Shown: piece by piece, positions 45,582-53,725 of the stretch
Layout of the letters: each line of letters starts with the position of its first letter
Numbering within the stretch: position 1 is the stretch's first letter
Translations under genes and position numbers: made by a program
Notes under the pieces: model-generated
The model's input: only the letters and a program-made list of their open reading frames with translations
The model's database searches: none
Told to the model about the DNA's origin: nothing
Assembly (NCBI GenBank): GCA_026967495.1
Contig: CP114060.1
Coordinates: 372,001 to 436,000, forward strand
Source: Rouxiella badensis
GTDB lineage: Bacteria; Pseudomonadota; Gammaproteobacteria; Enterobacterales; Enterobacteriaceae
Length of the DNA stretch: 64,000 nt
Reading direction: 5' to 3'

Positions 45582-47016
45582 AGTCCTGCTCCCGCTTATC
45601 GCCTATCTGCTGGTGGTGTTTGGCCTGTCGGTTTTTGCCTACACCCGCCGTCAGCAGGGCAGCTTTTTGACCGAGTATTTCCTCGGTAACCGTTCGATGG
45701 GCGGCTTTGTATTGGCCATGACCCTTACTGCGACCTACATCAGCGCCAGCTCGTTTATCGGCGGGCCGGGTGCAGCCTATAAATACGGGTTGGGCTGGGT
45801 GCTGCTGGCGATGATTCAACTGCCTGCGATGTGGCTGTCGCTTGGCGTATTGGGCAAGAAATTTGCGATTCTGGCGCGCCGTTACAATGCGGTCACGCTT
45901 AACGACATGCTTTACGCTCGCTATCAGAGCCGCCTGCTGGTGTGGTTTGCCAGCCTGAGTCTGCTGGTCGCCTTTTTGGGGGCGATGACCGTGCAGTTTG
46001 TGGGCGGCGCGCGCCTGCTCGAGACGGTTGCAGGCATTCCCTACGACAGCGGCCTGCTGATTTTTGGCGTCACTATCGCGCTCTACACCTCGTTTGGAGG
46101 ATTTCGTGCCAGCGTTTTAAACGATGCAATGCAGGGGCTGGTCATGCTACTGGGCACCGTCCTGCTGCTGGTCGCGGTGATTCATGCGGCGGGCGGCTTG
46201 CACGGCGCCGTGGACAAGCTGCGGCACATCGATCCCAACCTGGTGTCGGTGCACGGCGCAGACAATGTCCTTTCGCTGCCGTTTATGACCTCGTTCTGGA
46301 TTTTGGTCTGCTTCGGAGTCATTGGTCTGCCGCACACGGCGGTACGCTGCATTTCTTATCGCGACAGCAAGGCGGTGCATCGGGGTATCGTGCTTGGCAC
46401 GCTGGTAGTGGCCATCCTGATGTTCGGCATGCATCTTTCCGGCGCGTTGGGTCGGGCTATCCTGCCCGATCTCAAGGTGCCGGATCAGGTCATCCCCACG
46501 CTGATGATCACCGTGCTGCCGCCGTTTGCCGCCGGAATCTTCCTGGCTGCGCCAATGGCCGCCATTATGTCGACGATAAACGCGCAGCTGCTACAGTCTT
46601 CGGCTACCATCGTTAAAGATCTCTATCTCGGCGTGCGTCCTGCCCAATTGCGCAACGAACGTATGCTGAAACGCTTTTCGAGTCTGGCGACGCTGGTGAT
46701 TGGGCTGCTGGTGGTACTGACCGCCTGGCATCCTCCGCAGATGATAATCTGGCTCAACCTACTGGCCTTCGGCGGCCTTGAGGCCGTGTTCCTGTGGCCA
46801 CTGGTGCTCGGACTCTACTGGGAGCGCGCTAACGCAACGGGCGCACTGTGTTCGATGATCGTCGGCGCAGTTTGTTATACCCTATTGGCCACTATCGATC
46901 TGCATATTGCAGGTTTGCACCCGATTGTTCCGTCACTGCTGCTCAGCCTGCTGGCTTTTTGCATCGGCAACAAAATGGGTGAGCAACGCCGCGAAAACGC
47001 ACTGACGTCTTCCTGA
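45571..47016 (+). CDS. panF: PanF, sodium/pantothenate symporter
   Basis: 481-residue sodium:solute symporter-family protein with about 12-13 helices that imports pantothenate for CoA synthesis. Family motif SASSFIGGPGAAYKYGLGWV and the later AAPMAAIMSTINAQLLQSSA are intact. The ATG at 45571 (MQTEVLLPLIAYLL) matches the E. coli N-terminus; an ATG at 45547 lies eight residues upstream in yhdT. Confidence 0.96.
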   Translation: MQTEVLLPLIAYLLVVFGLSVFAYTRRQQGSFLTEYFLGNRSMGGFVLAMTLTATYISASSFIGGPGAAYKYGLGWVLLAMIQLPAMWLSLGVLGKKFAILARRYNAVTLNDMLYARYQSRLLVWFASLSLLVAFLGAMTVQFVGGARLLETVAGIPYDSGLLIFGVTIALYTSFGGFRASVLNDAMQGLVMLLGTVLLLVAVIHAAGGLHGAVDKLRHIDPNLVSVHGADNVLSLPFMTSFWILVCFGVIGLPHTAVRCISYRDSKAVHRGIVLGTLVVAILMFGMHLSGALGRAILPDLKVPDQVIPTLMITVLPPFAAGIFLAAPMAAIMSTINAQLLQSSATIVKDLYLGVRPAQLRNERMLKRFSSLATLVIGLLVVLTAWHPPQMIIWLNLLAFGGLEAVFLWPLVLGLYWERANATGALCSMIVGAVCYTLLATIDLHIAGLHPIVPSLLLSLLAFCIGNKMGEQRRENALTSS

Positions 47017-47053
47017 GACGCCAGACAAAACACCTTGTTAGAAGAGAATGGTT

Positions 47054-47938
47054 ATGCCTTGGATCCAACTGAAAATTAACACTAACGCTCAGGATGCTGA
47101 AACGCTGAGCGATGCGCTGATCGAGAGCGGCGCGGTCTCTGTGACCTTCCAGGATACCCATGATAATCCGGTATTTGAGCCGCAGCCGGGCGAGACTCTG
47201 CTGTGGGGCGATACCGACGCGATTGGCCTGTATGACGCCGAAACCGACATGGAGACGGTGGTCGCTATTCTGGAAAACGAGCCGCTGCTGGGTCAGGGTT
47301 TTGCCCATAAAATCGAGCAGCTCGAAGACAAGGACTGGGAGCGCGAGTGGATGGATAACTTCCACCCGATGCGATTCGGCCAACGTCTGTGGATCTGCCC
47401 GAGCTGGCGCGACGTGCCGGACCCAACGGCGGTTAACGTGATGCTCGACCCGGGTCTGGCGTTCGGCACCGGCACGCATCCCACGACGGCAATGTGTCTG
47501 GAATGGCTCGACGGCCTGGACCTCGAAGGTAAAACGGTTATCGACTTCGGCTGTGGCTCTGGCATCCTGGCCATCGCTGCGCTGAAACTGGGCGCGGCTA
47601 AAGCTATCGGTATCGACATCGACCCACAGGCAATTCTGGCAAGCCGCGATAATGCGCAGCGTAACGGGGTCTCAGAGCGTCTGTCGCTCTACCTGCCTAA
47701 GGACCAGCCTGATAACCTTTCTGCCGACGTGGTGGTTGCCAACATCCTTGCTGGCCCTTTGCGCGAGCTCGCGCCGCTCATCAGCGTGCTGCCGGTTACA
47801 GGCGGTCATCTCGGTCTGTCCGGCGTGTTGGCGAGCCAGGCGGCGGGCGTGGCGGAGGCCTATCAGGATCTGTTCTTGCTTGACCCGGTTGCCGAGAAAG
47901 AAGAATGGTGCCGCATTACCGGTGTCAAAAAAGGCTAA
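47054..47938 (+). CDS. prmA: PrmA, ribosomal protein L11 methyltransferase
   Basis: 294-residue SAM-dependent enzyme that trimethylates several amino groups of L11. An N-terminal substrate-recognition domain (MPWIQLKINT) is followed by the methyltransferase domain with SAM motif VIDFGCGSGILAIAALKLGA and the NPPY-like NILAGPL. The start at 47054 is preferred to a GTG-like codon two residues earlier. It follows panF, as in E. coli. Confidence 0.96.
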   Translation: MPWIQLKINTNAQDAETLSDALIESGAVSVTFQDTHDNPVFEPQPGETLLWGDTDAIGLYDAETDMETVVAILENEPLLGQGFAHKIEQLEDKDWEREWMDNFHPMRFGQRLWICPSWRDVPDPTAVNVMLDPGLAFGTGTHPTTAMCLEWLDGLDLEGKTVIDFGCGSGILAIAALKLGAAKAIGIDIDPQAILASRDNAQRNGVSERLSLYLPKDQPDNLSADVVVANILAGPLRELAPLISVLPVTGGHLGLSGVLASQAAGVAEAYQDLFLLDPVAEKEEWCRITGVKKG

Positions 47939-47955
47939 TCCCCAGCGGTCTCTTA

Positions 47956-47974
47956 AGGGGGATTAGTTCCCCCT
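47956..47974 (+). terminator. Hairpin after prmA
   Basis: AGGGGGA pairs with TCCCCCT across a five-base loop, 18 bases after the prmA stop. It has no U-tract, so it is a weak candidate. The following 290 bases to the dusB promoter are AT-rich with no ORF. Confidence 0.35.
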
Positions 47975-48273
47975 ATGACCTCTTGCCTGATTATTTCCCA
48001 GCACCGTTCTTTTTTTGAGCCACAGTTTGTTATCAAATTTTACTTAAATTTGTTCATTTTTTAACAAAACTGACGGTTGCATCACGGAAATGGTGCGGTT
48101 ATTGCTACTTAAAACCGCAATTTTCGCCTTAGAATCGCCTGTTATTCGCCTGATAACTAGCGATAAGTAAGTAAATTATACAAGCGCACAATTTGAGCAT
48201 TTGCAATTAACCTTCTGTTTTAAATAAAAAAATTAATTTTAGCGATGTAATCTTATCGTAAAGGCCATTTTTC

Positions 48274-48334
48274 TTGAGCAATTGCTCAAAGTTTGGCCTT
48301 TCATATCCTGCAAAAAATGCGTAATATACGCGCC
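48274..48334 (+). promoter_or_regulatory. dusB-fis promoter with a Fis site
   Basis: A perfect 16-bp palindrome TTGAGCAATTGCTCAA (48274-48289) overlaps GCTCAAAGTTTGGCC (48284-48298), a strong Fis-consensus match near -45. The -35 TTTCAT (48299-48304) and -10 TAATAT (48322-48327) are 17 bp apart and followed by a GC-rich discriminator. This mirrors the E. coli fis promoter, which is growth-rate controlled, Fis-repressed and ppGpp-sensitive. Confidence 0.75.
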
Positions 48335-48364
48335 CTTGCGGACTTCAGTATGGTCTTTCCTAGC

Positions 48365-49331
48365 ATGCGCATTGGACACCACCAGCTTACAAATTGCCTG
48401 ATTGCCGCCCCGATGGCCGGTATAACAGACCGACCGTTTCGAGCCTTATGTCATTCAATGGGGGCTGGAATGGCAGTATCCGAAATGCTCTCCTCTAATC
48501 CAGAGGTGTGGCGCACGGATAAGTCGCGTTTGCGTATGGTACATAGTGATGAATCAGGGATACGCGCCGTGCAGATTGCCGGCTGTGACCCTGAAGATAT
48601 GGCCGCCGCCGCACGTATTAACGTGGAGGCAGGTGCTCAGATCATTGACATTAATATGGGTTGCCCAGCCAAGAAAGTGAACCGCAAACTGGCAGGCTCT
48701 GCGTTGCTTCAGTACCCGGATCTGGTCGAACAGATTTTGCGGTCAGTGGTTAATGCAGTTGATGTGCCAGTCACGTTGAAAATTCGTACTGGTTGAGACT
48801 CCGGAACACCGTAATTGTGTACAAATTGCCCAATTGGCTGAAGACTGTGGTATTCAGGCCCTGACGATTCATGGCCGAACCCGTGCCTGCCTCTTCAATG
48901 GAGAAGCAGAGTACAACAGTATTCGGACAGTTAAGCAGAGTGTCTCTATTCCGATTATCGCGAATGGCGACATAACTGACCCGCATAAAGCCAGAGCGGT
49001 GCTCGACTACACTGGAGCTGATGCTCTGATGATAGGCCGTGCCGCTCAGGGGAGACCCTGGATCTTCCGGGAAATCCAGCATTATCTGGACACAGGGGAG
49101 CTGTTACCGCCGCCAACACTTGGGGAAGTACAGCGCTTGATGATAGGGCACGTACGGGAACTGCACGACTTTTATGGTCAAGGCAAGGGATTCCGTATCG
49201 CTCGTAAGCACGTCTCCTGGTATTTACAGGAACATGCCCCGAATGACCAGTTTCGGCGCTCCTTCAACGCCATAGAGGATGCCAGCGAACAGCTGGAGGC
49301 GTTGGAAGCATATTTCGAAAATCTTGCGTAA
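48365..49331 (+). CDS. dusB: DusB, tRNA-dihydrouridine synthase B (frameshifted)
   Basis: FMN enzyme that reduces uridine 17 in tRNAs. N-terminal LIAAPMAGITDRPFRALC, the catalytic cysteine in DINMGCPAKKVNRKLAGSAL and the FMN-phosphate-binding GADALMIGRAAQGRPW are present. As read it stops after KIRTG. The family has RTGW followed by a PEHRNC block, and two missing bases at about 48793-48796 restore it, giving 322 residues (E. coli 321). ATG 48365 (MRIGHHQLTN) is the family start. fis follows 21 bases later. Confidence 0.93.
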
Positions 49332-49352
49332 CAAAAAAGAGCTGACAGAACT

Positions 49353-49649
49353 ATGTTCGAACAACGCGTGAATTCTGATGTACTGACCGTTTCTACCGTT
49401 AATTCTCAGGATCAGGTAACCCAAAAACCCCTGCGTGACTCGGTAAAACAAGCACTTAAGGGCTATTTTGCTCAACTGAATGGTCAGGACGTCAATGACC
49501 TGTATGAGCTGGTACTGGCTGAAGTTGAACAGCCACTGCTGGACATGGTGATGCAGTACACCCGTGGCAACCAGACTCGTGCAGCCCTGATGATGGGTAT
49601 CAACCGCGGTACTCTGCGTAAGAAATTGAAAAAATACGGCATGAACTGA
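49353..49649 (+). CDS. fis: Fis, nucleoid-associated DNA-binding protein
   Basis: 98-residue homodimeric nucleoid protein that activates rRNA promoters and bends DNA. The C-terminal helix-turn-helix NQTRAALMMGINRGTLRKKL is identical in kind to E. coli Fis. The N-terminal beta-hairpin region that contacts Hin/Gin lies before residue 30. It is co-transcribed with dusB and ends in a strong terminator. Confidence 0.98.
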   Translation: MFEQRVNSDVLTVSTVNSQDQVTQKPLRDSVKQALKGYFAQLNGQDVNDLYELVLAEVEQPLLDMVMQYTRGNQTRAALMMGINRGTLRKKLKKYGMN

Positions 49650-49670
49650 TACTAGTCAGTTAATGCATTG

Positions 49671-49712
49671 AAAAAAGGCGCCTTTATCGAAAGATAAGGC
49701 GCCTTTTTCTTT
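49671..49712. terminator. Strong intrinsic terminator after fis
   Basis: GGCGCCTTTATC pairs with GATAAGGCGCC around GAAA and is flanked by A6 and T5. It can act on both strands, also for the convergent His-rich gene. Confidence 0.92.
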
Positions 49713-49758
49713 GGCGTGAAATCAGGACTGCGTTTTTCGCCATATTGTATGACGTTGA

Positions 49759-49959
49759 TTAACCGTGGCGAATCGGCTCGTGACGCAGCGGTTCATGGTG
49801 ACGTGGCAGTGGATGATGCACAACGCGGTGTACTGGGTGGTGTACCACGTGGTGGCGCGGTGGAACCGGGTGGTGAATTGGGCCTTCCGCATGCGCGGTG
49901 GCTAATACGGCGTTGCTTGCCAGAACGGTGAACATGATTGCGAGCGCTGTCTTTTTCAT
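49759..49959 (-). CDS. Small exported His/Pro-rich protein
   Basis: 66 residues. A clear signal peptide (MKKTALAIMFTVLASNAVLA then THA) predicts export after residue 24. The mature 42 residues hold 13 His and 9 Pro in an HHP/RHH/HEP low-complexity pattern with no Cys. Such a peptide could bind Ni, Zn or Cu in the periplasm, or act as an unstructured buffer; no family was recognised. The coding strand is convergent with fis, and a start codon with an upstream AAGGATAA site supports translation. Confidence 0.75.
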   Translation of the reverse strand: MKKTALAIMFTVLASNAVLATAHAEGPIHHPVPPRHHVVHHPVHRVVHHPLPRHHEPLRHEPIRHG

Positions 49960-50468
49960 AATATTATCCTTCGAGTTATTTGCTGTGGCAGGTGCACACC
50001 ACGAATATCTGCCACAGCATGCAGAACTAACATCATGAAATATCCTAAAAAACTTCGCCTTACGCTATTTTTACACTAAGCAAACGGATCCATTACTCGA
50101 CAGAAAAACCTGTTACAGGACGTCTATATAAAGAATGACTCTGGTTAAGGTAATGAAAGTCGGAACATTTACAATCGGACATAAACGGTGCGTAAACTTT
50201 GCACGATTCGGATGAATCCTTCCACATTATGATTTGTTGAACGTGATACAATGTACGCATAGAGTCGAATTCGCCCCGCCAATCGCCTACGGAAAGCCTT
50301 TTAGCCCCGCGATGCCCGCCTTTAAATGTAAAGATTCGAGAAGATTGTGATTTCTCACAACTAAATCCCAAAACGGGAGTCCGAATAATTGCAAACCAAG
50401 CCTGTATCGCGATTGAGCTACTCCTTACGCGCTACGCAAAATTCACTCACTTTGATGATTGAAATTAC
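49960..50468. other. Long intergenic region upstream of lpxP
   Basis: 509 bases between divergent genes. TG-A-TACAAT at 50244-50252 is an extended -10-like element on the plus strand. It would give lpxP an untranslated leader of about 210 bases, reminiscent of cold-shock mRNAs (lpxP is cold-induced in E. coli). A 92-codon minus-strand reading frame at 50093-50371 has no recognisable features. Confidence 0.4.
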
Positions 50469-51395
50469 ATGACCGCACCCACTCAATGCTTTAAGAAGTC
50501 TTTTTTACACCCTCGTTATTGGCTGACCTGGTTTGGCCTTGGCGTCCTCTTCCTGCTGGTCCAACTGCCTTATCCGGTCCTGTATCGTCTTGGCGTTTGG
50601 CTCGGTCGCACCTCAATGCGTTTTCTAAAGCGTCGTGTTTCTATCACGCGTCGCAATCTCCAGCTGTGCTTCCCCGATATGGACAGCGATCAGCTCGAGC
50701 GCAGAATCGTCGGCAATTTTGAATCTCTCGGCATGGGTCTGCTGGAAACCGGCATGGCCTGGTTCTGGTCCGACGCACGGGTCAAACGTTGGTTCGACGT
50801 CAGCGGTCTTAACTACCTCAAACTCGCGCAGCAAAATAAACAGGGCGTGCTGATCATCGGCGTTCACTTTATGTCGCTCGAACTCGGTGGCCGTGCCATG
50901 GGTCTGTGTCAACCGATGATGGCGATGTATCGCCCGCACAACAACAAGGTGATGGAGTTTGTACAGACTTGGGGTCGCATGCGCTCCAACAAGGCGATGC
51001 TTGACCGTAAAGATCTGCGCGGCATGGTACACGCCCTGAAGCGTGGTGAAGCCGTATGGTTCGCCCCGGATCAGGACTACGGCCCACGTGGCAGCGTATT
51101 CGCGCCGCTGTTTGCCGTCGATCAGGCTGCGACCACCAGCGGAACCTATATGCTGGCCCGTCTGGCTAAACCGGCGCTGGTTTCCGTGGTTCTGGTGCGC
51201 AAAGATAAAGGTAAAGGCTATGACCTGGTTATCCAGCCTGAGCTGCGTGACTACCCTATCGATGACGAACTCGCCGCTGCCGCCTATATGAACCGCGTAG
51301 TCGAGAAAGAAATCATGCGTGCGCCAGAGCAATATCTTTGGCTGCACCGCCGCTTCAAAACCCGCCCAGAGGGTGCTCCTTCCCTCTATCTTTAG
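50469..51395 (+). CDS. lpxP: LpxP, lipid A palmitoleoyl acyltransferase
   Basis: Late acyltransferase of lipid A, adding an unsaturated secondary chain at low temperature. An N-terminal membrane helix (about residues 16-38) is followed by the HX4E motif in VHFMSLELGGR. The GLCQPMMAMYRPHNN block matches E. coli LpxP better than LpxL. The C-terminus is YLWLHRRFKTRPEG. It is 308 residues, full length. An LpxL-like role cannot be fully excluded without the rest of the genome. Confidence 0.88.
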   Translation: MTAPTQCFKKSFLHPRYWLTWFGLGVLFLLVQLPYPVLYRLGVWLGRTSMRFLKRRVSITRRNLQLCFPDMDSDQLERRIVGNFESLGMGLLETGMAWFWSDARVKRWFDVSGLNYLKLAQQNKQGVLIIGVHFMSLELGGRAMGLCQPMMAMYRPHNNKVMEFVQTWGRMRSNKAMLDRKDLRGMVHALKRGEAVWFAPDQDYGPRGSVFAPLFAVDQAATTSGTYMLARLAKPALVSVVLVRKDKGKGYDLVIQPELRDYPIDDELAAAAYMNRVVEKEIMRAPEQYLWLHRRFKTRPEGAPSLYL

Positions 51396-51412
51396 CGGCG
51401 TTTGATAGCGAT

Positions 51413-51440
51413 AAACCCGGCCTTTGCGCCGGGTTTTTTA
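51413..51440 (+). terminator. Intrinsic terminator after lpxP
   Basis: AAACCCGG pairs with CCGGGTTT around CCTTTGCG and is followed by TTT. It lies 18 bases past the stop. Confidence 0.88.
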
Positions 51441-51476
51441 TTTCCCTTTTCATAGAAACGATAAAAAGTTAGCGAC

Positions 51477-51493
51477 AGAAAAACGGTTTTTCT
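51477..51493. promoter_or_regulatory. 17-bp inverted repeat before the amidotransferase gene
   Basis: AGAAAAAC (51477-51484) and GTTTTTCT (51486-51493) are perfect arms with one central base, 36 bases before the ATG. It could be an operator or a leader hairpin. Confidence 0.3.
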
Positions 51494-51528
51494 ATAACCT
51501 CTTTTTTTACCTGCCCAGGAGAGAAGTG

Positions 51529-52224
51529 ATGAAAACCACCGTTCGTCTGGCGCTGGTCGGGGATTACCATCCCTCGATAACAGCCCACCAGGCTATCCCC
51601 AAAGCCGTAGAACTCGCCGCACAACGCTTCAACATCAGCATCCACGCCGACTGGCTCGCCACAGAAACCATTACCGACGATCCCGCTTCGCTGTCGCATT
51701 TTGACGCCTTCTGGTGTACTCCGGGCAGCCCCTATCGTTCAACCGAAGGAGCGATACGCGCTATCCGTTTTGCCCGTGAACAAAACAAACCATTCCTGGG
51801 TACCTGCGGTGGATTCCAACATGCAATCATCGAGTACGCCCGTAACGTGATGGATTGGCAGGACGCAGGCCACGGCGAAACGGATACCGAAGGACGCCTG
51901 GTTATCGCCGCACTGGCCTGTGAAATGGTCGAGAAACAGGGCAGCGTCACGCTCCTTGAGGGCAGCATCCCTGCCAAGGCCTACGCAAGGCTGGAGATTG
52001 AGGAGGGTTACCGCTGCCGCTATGGGATTAACACTGAATTCCAATCGGCACTGGCCGGGCAGTCGCTTAAGATGGTCGGTCATGATGCCGCAGGGGAAGT
52101 GAGGGCTATCGAGCTGCCGGGACATCCTTTCTATGTCGCCACCCTTTTCCAGCCTGAACGTGCCGCGCTGAAGGGTGAGCTTCCTCCGTTGGTCGCTGCC
52201 CTGATTCAGGCGGCAAGTATTTAA
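51529..52224 (+). CDS. Orphan class I glutamine amidotransferase (CTP synthase C-terminal-related)
   Basis: 231 residues resembling the glutaminase half of CTP synthase without the synthase domain. The nucleophile elbow is LGTCGGFQHAIIEYAR with a cysteine. The His/Glu pair lies in PGHPFYVATLFQPE. An early DAFWCTPGSPYRSTEGAIRAI block matches the oxyanion-hole region. Related proteins are annotated as CTP synthase C-terminal region-related (seleno)protein, but here the nucleophile codon is Cys, not UGA. The start at 51529 has AGGAGAG upstream. The partner or acceptor substrate is unknown. Confidence 0.8.
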   Translation: MKTTVRLALVGDYHPSITAHQAIPKAVELAAQRFNISIHADWLATETITDDPASLSHFDAFWCTPGSPYRSTEGAIRAIRFAREQNKPFLGTCGGFQHAIIEYARNVMDWQDAGHGETDTEGRLVIAALACEMVEKQGSVTLLEGSIPAKAYARLEIEEGYRCRYGINTEFQSALAGQSLKMVGHDAAGEVRAIELPGHPFYVATLFQPERAALKGELPPLVAALIQAASI

Positions 52225-52241
52225 AAACTTTTCATAATGTC

Positions 52242-52264
52242 TCTCGGTCCTTCGGGGCCGAGAA
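52242..52264. terminator. UUCG-capped hairpin after the amidotransferase gene
   Basis: CTCGGTCC and GGGCCGAG (one G-T pair) form an eight-pair stem closed by TTCG, a very stable tetraloop, about 20 bases past the stop. There is no U-tract, so its terminator role is tentative. Confidence 0.5.
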
Positions 52265-52481
52265 ATCCCGTCATATTCTCAATTCATTTATCGTCTGAAT
52301 ATTACCGAATGTTATAAAAATCACTAAACCGGTAAACATCCCTCACCAAAATCCGAATACTGCGCACCATTTTAAAGCAATGCCGTTTGCCCCGCCCCAA
52401 AACAGGTCAATAAATCTACATCATCTCATTATTGTTACTGGTCAATCCCCCCGGTATTTGATTACTAAGCATTTTCAATGT

Positions 52482-52497
52482 TGGCATTCCCTTTGCT
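52482..52497 (+). promoter_or_regulatory. Sigma-54 promoter of the yhdWXYZ operon
   Basis: TGGCATTCCCTTTGCT matches TGGCACG-N4-TTGCW at every strongly conserved position, with GG at 52483-52484 and GC at 52495-52496. The predicted start near 52508 is about 100 bases before the yhdW ATG. GCACC-N5-AAAGC at 52364-52378, near -137, is a weak one-sided NtrC candidate. Confidence 0.7.
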
Positions 52498-52608
52498 TTA
52501 GCCGTTTTGCTCGCATGTTTTTGAGCTGCGGGCTTTGCCCCATAAACAGACAGGGTGCTCCGGCACTCACAAAATAATAATGTTCGCTCTCGCCTCACAG
52601 GACGATTT

Positions 52609-53634
52609 ATGAAAAAAATACTGCTCTCAACGCTGATTGCCGCGGCAAGTTTTGTCACCCTGATTGGACAAGCTCACGCGGGCACGACTCTGGACGCAAT
52701 TAAGAAAAACGGCTTTATCAAATGCGGGATCAGCGATGGCTTACCTGGCTTCTCGTCCAAAGATGACAAGGGAAACATCACCGGACTCGACGTTGACGTG
52801 TGCCGCGCGATTGCCGCAGCCGTCTTCGGCGATGCAACCAAAGTAAAATACACCCCGCTGACGGCGAAAGAGCGTTTCACGGCACTGCAATCGGGTGAAG
52901 TCGATATCCTGTCGCGCAACACGACCTGGACTTCATCCCGCGATGGCGGCATGGGGATGATCTTCGCTGGCGTCAACTATTACGACGGCATCGGCTTCCT
53001 GACCCACAAGAAAGCCGGTCTGAAAAGTGCTAAAGAGCTCGACGGCGCGACCGTCTGTCTGCAGGCCGGTACCGACACCGAGCTAAACGTGGCCGACTAT
53101 TTTAAAGCCAACAAAATGTCCTTCACGCCGGTCACCTTTGACCGTTCAAGCGACAGCGCCAAGGCGTTAGAGTCAGGCCGCTGCGACACCCTTTCTTCCG
53201 ACCAGTCTCAGCTTTACGCCCTGCGCCAGTCACTGGGCAAACCGGATGACTATGTCGTTCTGCCTGAAGTTATCTCCAAAGAGCCGCTGGACTCGGTAGT
53301 ACGTCGCGGTGACGAAGACTGGCTGGAAATCGTGCGCTGGTCGCTTTTCGCCATGCTGAACGCCGAAGAGATGGGCGTGACCTCTAAAAACGTTGATGCG
53401 ATGGCTGCTAACCCGACCACGCCTGATATGAGCAATCTGTTGGGTAAAACTGGCAAGTACGGTGAAGATCTGAAATTGCCGAATGATTTCGTAGTGAAAA
53501 TCGTTAAACAGGTCGGTAACTACGGCGAAAGCTTTGACCGCAATGTCGGTGAAGGCAGCCCGCTGAAAATCGCGCGCGGCCAGAATGCACTGTGGAACAA
53601 AGGCGGCATCCAGTACGCACCACCCGTTCGTTAA
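52609..53634 (+). CDS. yhdW: YhdW/AapJ-type amino acid ABC transporter periplasmic binding protein
   Basis: 341-residue solute-binding protein of the polar amino acid family. A signal peptide (MKKILLSTLIAAASFVTLIG) is cleaved after AHA, followed by LDAIKKNGFIKCGISDGLPG and the ligand-binding lobe LDVDVCRAIAAAVFGD. Like AapJ/BztA it is longer than HisJ-type proteins. The ATG at 52609 is chosen because it opens the signal peptide; an in-frame start at 52555 would spoil it. Broad L-amino-acid uptake is expected. Confidence 0.93.
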   Translation: MKKILLSTLIAAASFVTLIGQAHAGTTLDAIKKNGFIKCGISDGLPGFSSKDDKGNITGLDVDVCRAIAAAVFGDATKVKYTPLTAKERFTALQSGEVDILSRNTTWTSSRDGGMGMIFAGVNYYDGIGFLTHKKAGLKSAKELDGATVCLQAGTDTELNVADYFKANKMSFTPVTFDRSSDSAKALESGRCDTLSSDQSQLYALRQSLGKPDDYVVLPEVISKEPLDSVVRRGDEDWLEIVRWSLFAMLNAEEMGVTSKNVDAMAANPTTPDMSNLLGKTGKYGEDLKLPNDFVVKIVKQVGNYGESFDRNVGEGSPLKIARGQNALWNKGGIQYAPPVR

Positions 53635-53725
53635 TTCCTGCCGCATGGCGACACGTCAGTCCAGGGCGTGTCGCCTCAACCAAGACCTGTAACACTCGAA
53701 TTACCGCATACTGAGGCTGTCTCTT

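Noticed and set aside
50093..50371. 92-codon minus-strand open frame upstream of lpxP
   Set aside because: No recognisable domain, signal or membrane segment and no convincing ribosome site; it overlaps the probable lpxP promoter region.
51529..52224. Selenocysteine in the CTP synthase-related protein
   Set aside because: Family names mention selenoproteins, but the nucleophile codon here is a normal cysteine within LGTCGGFQ and no in-frame UGA occurs.
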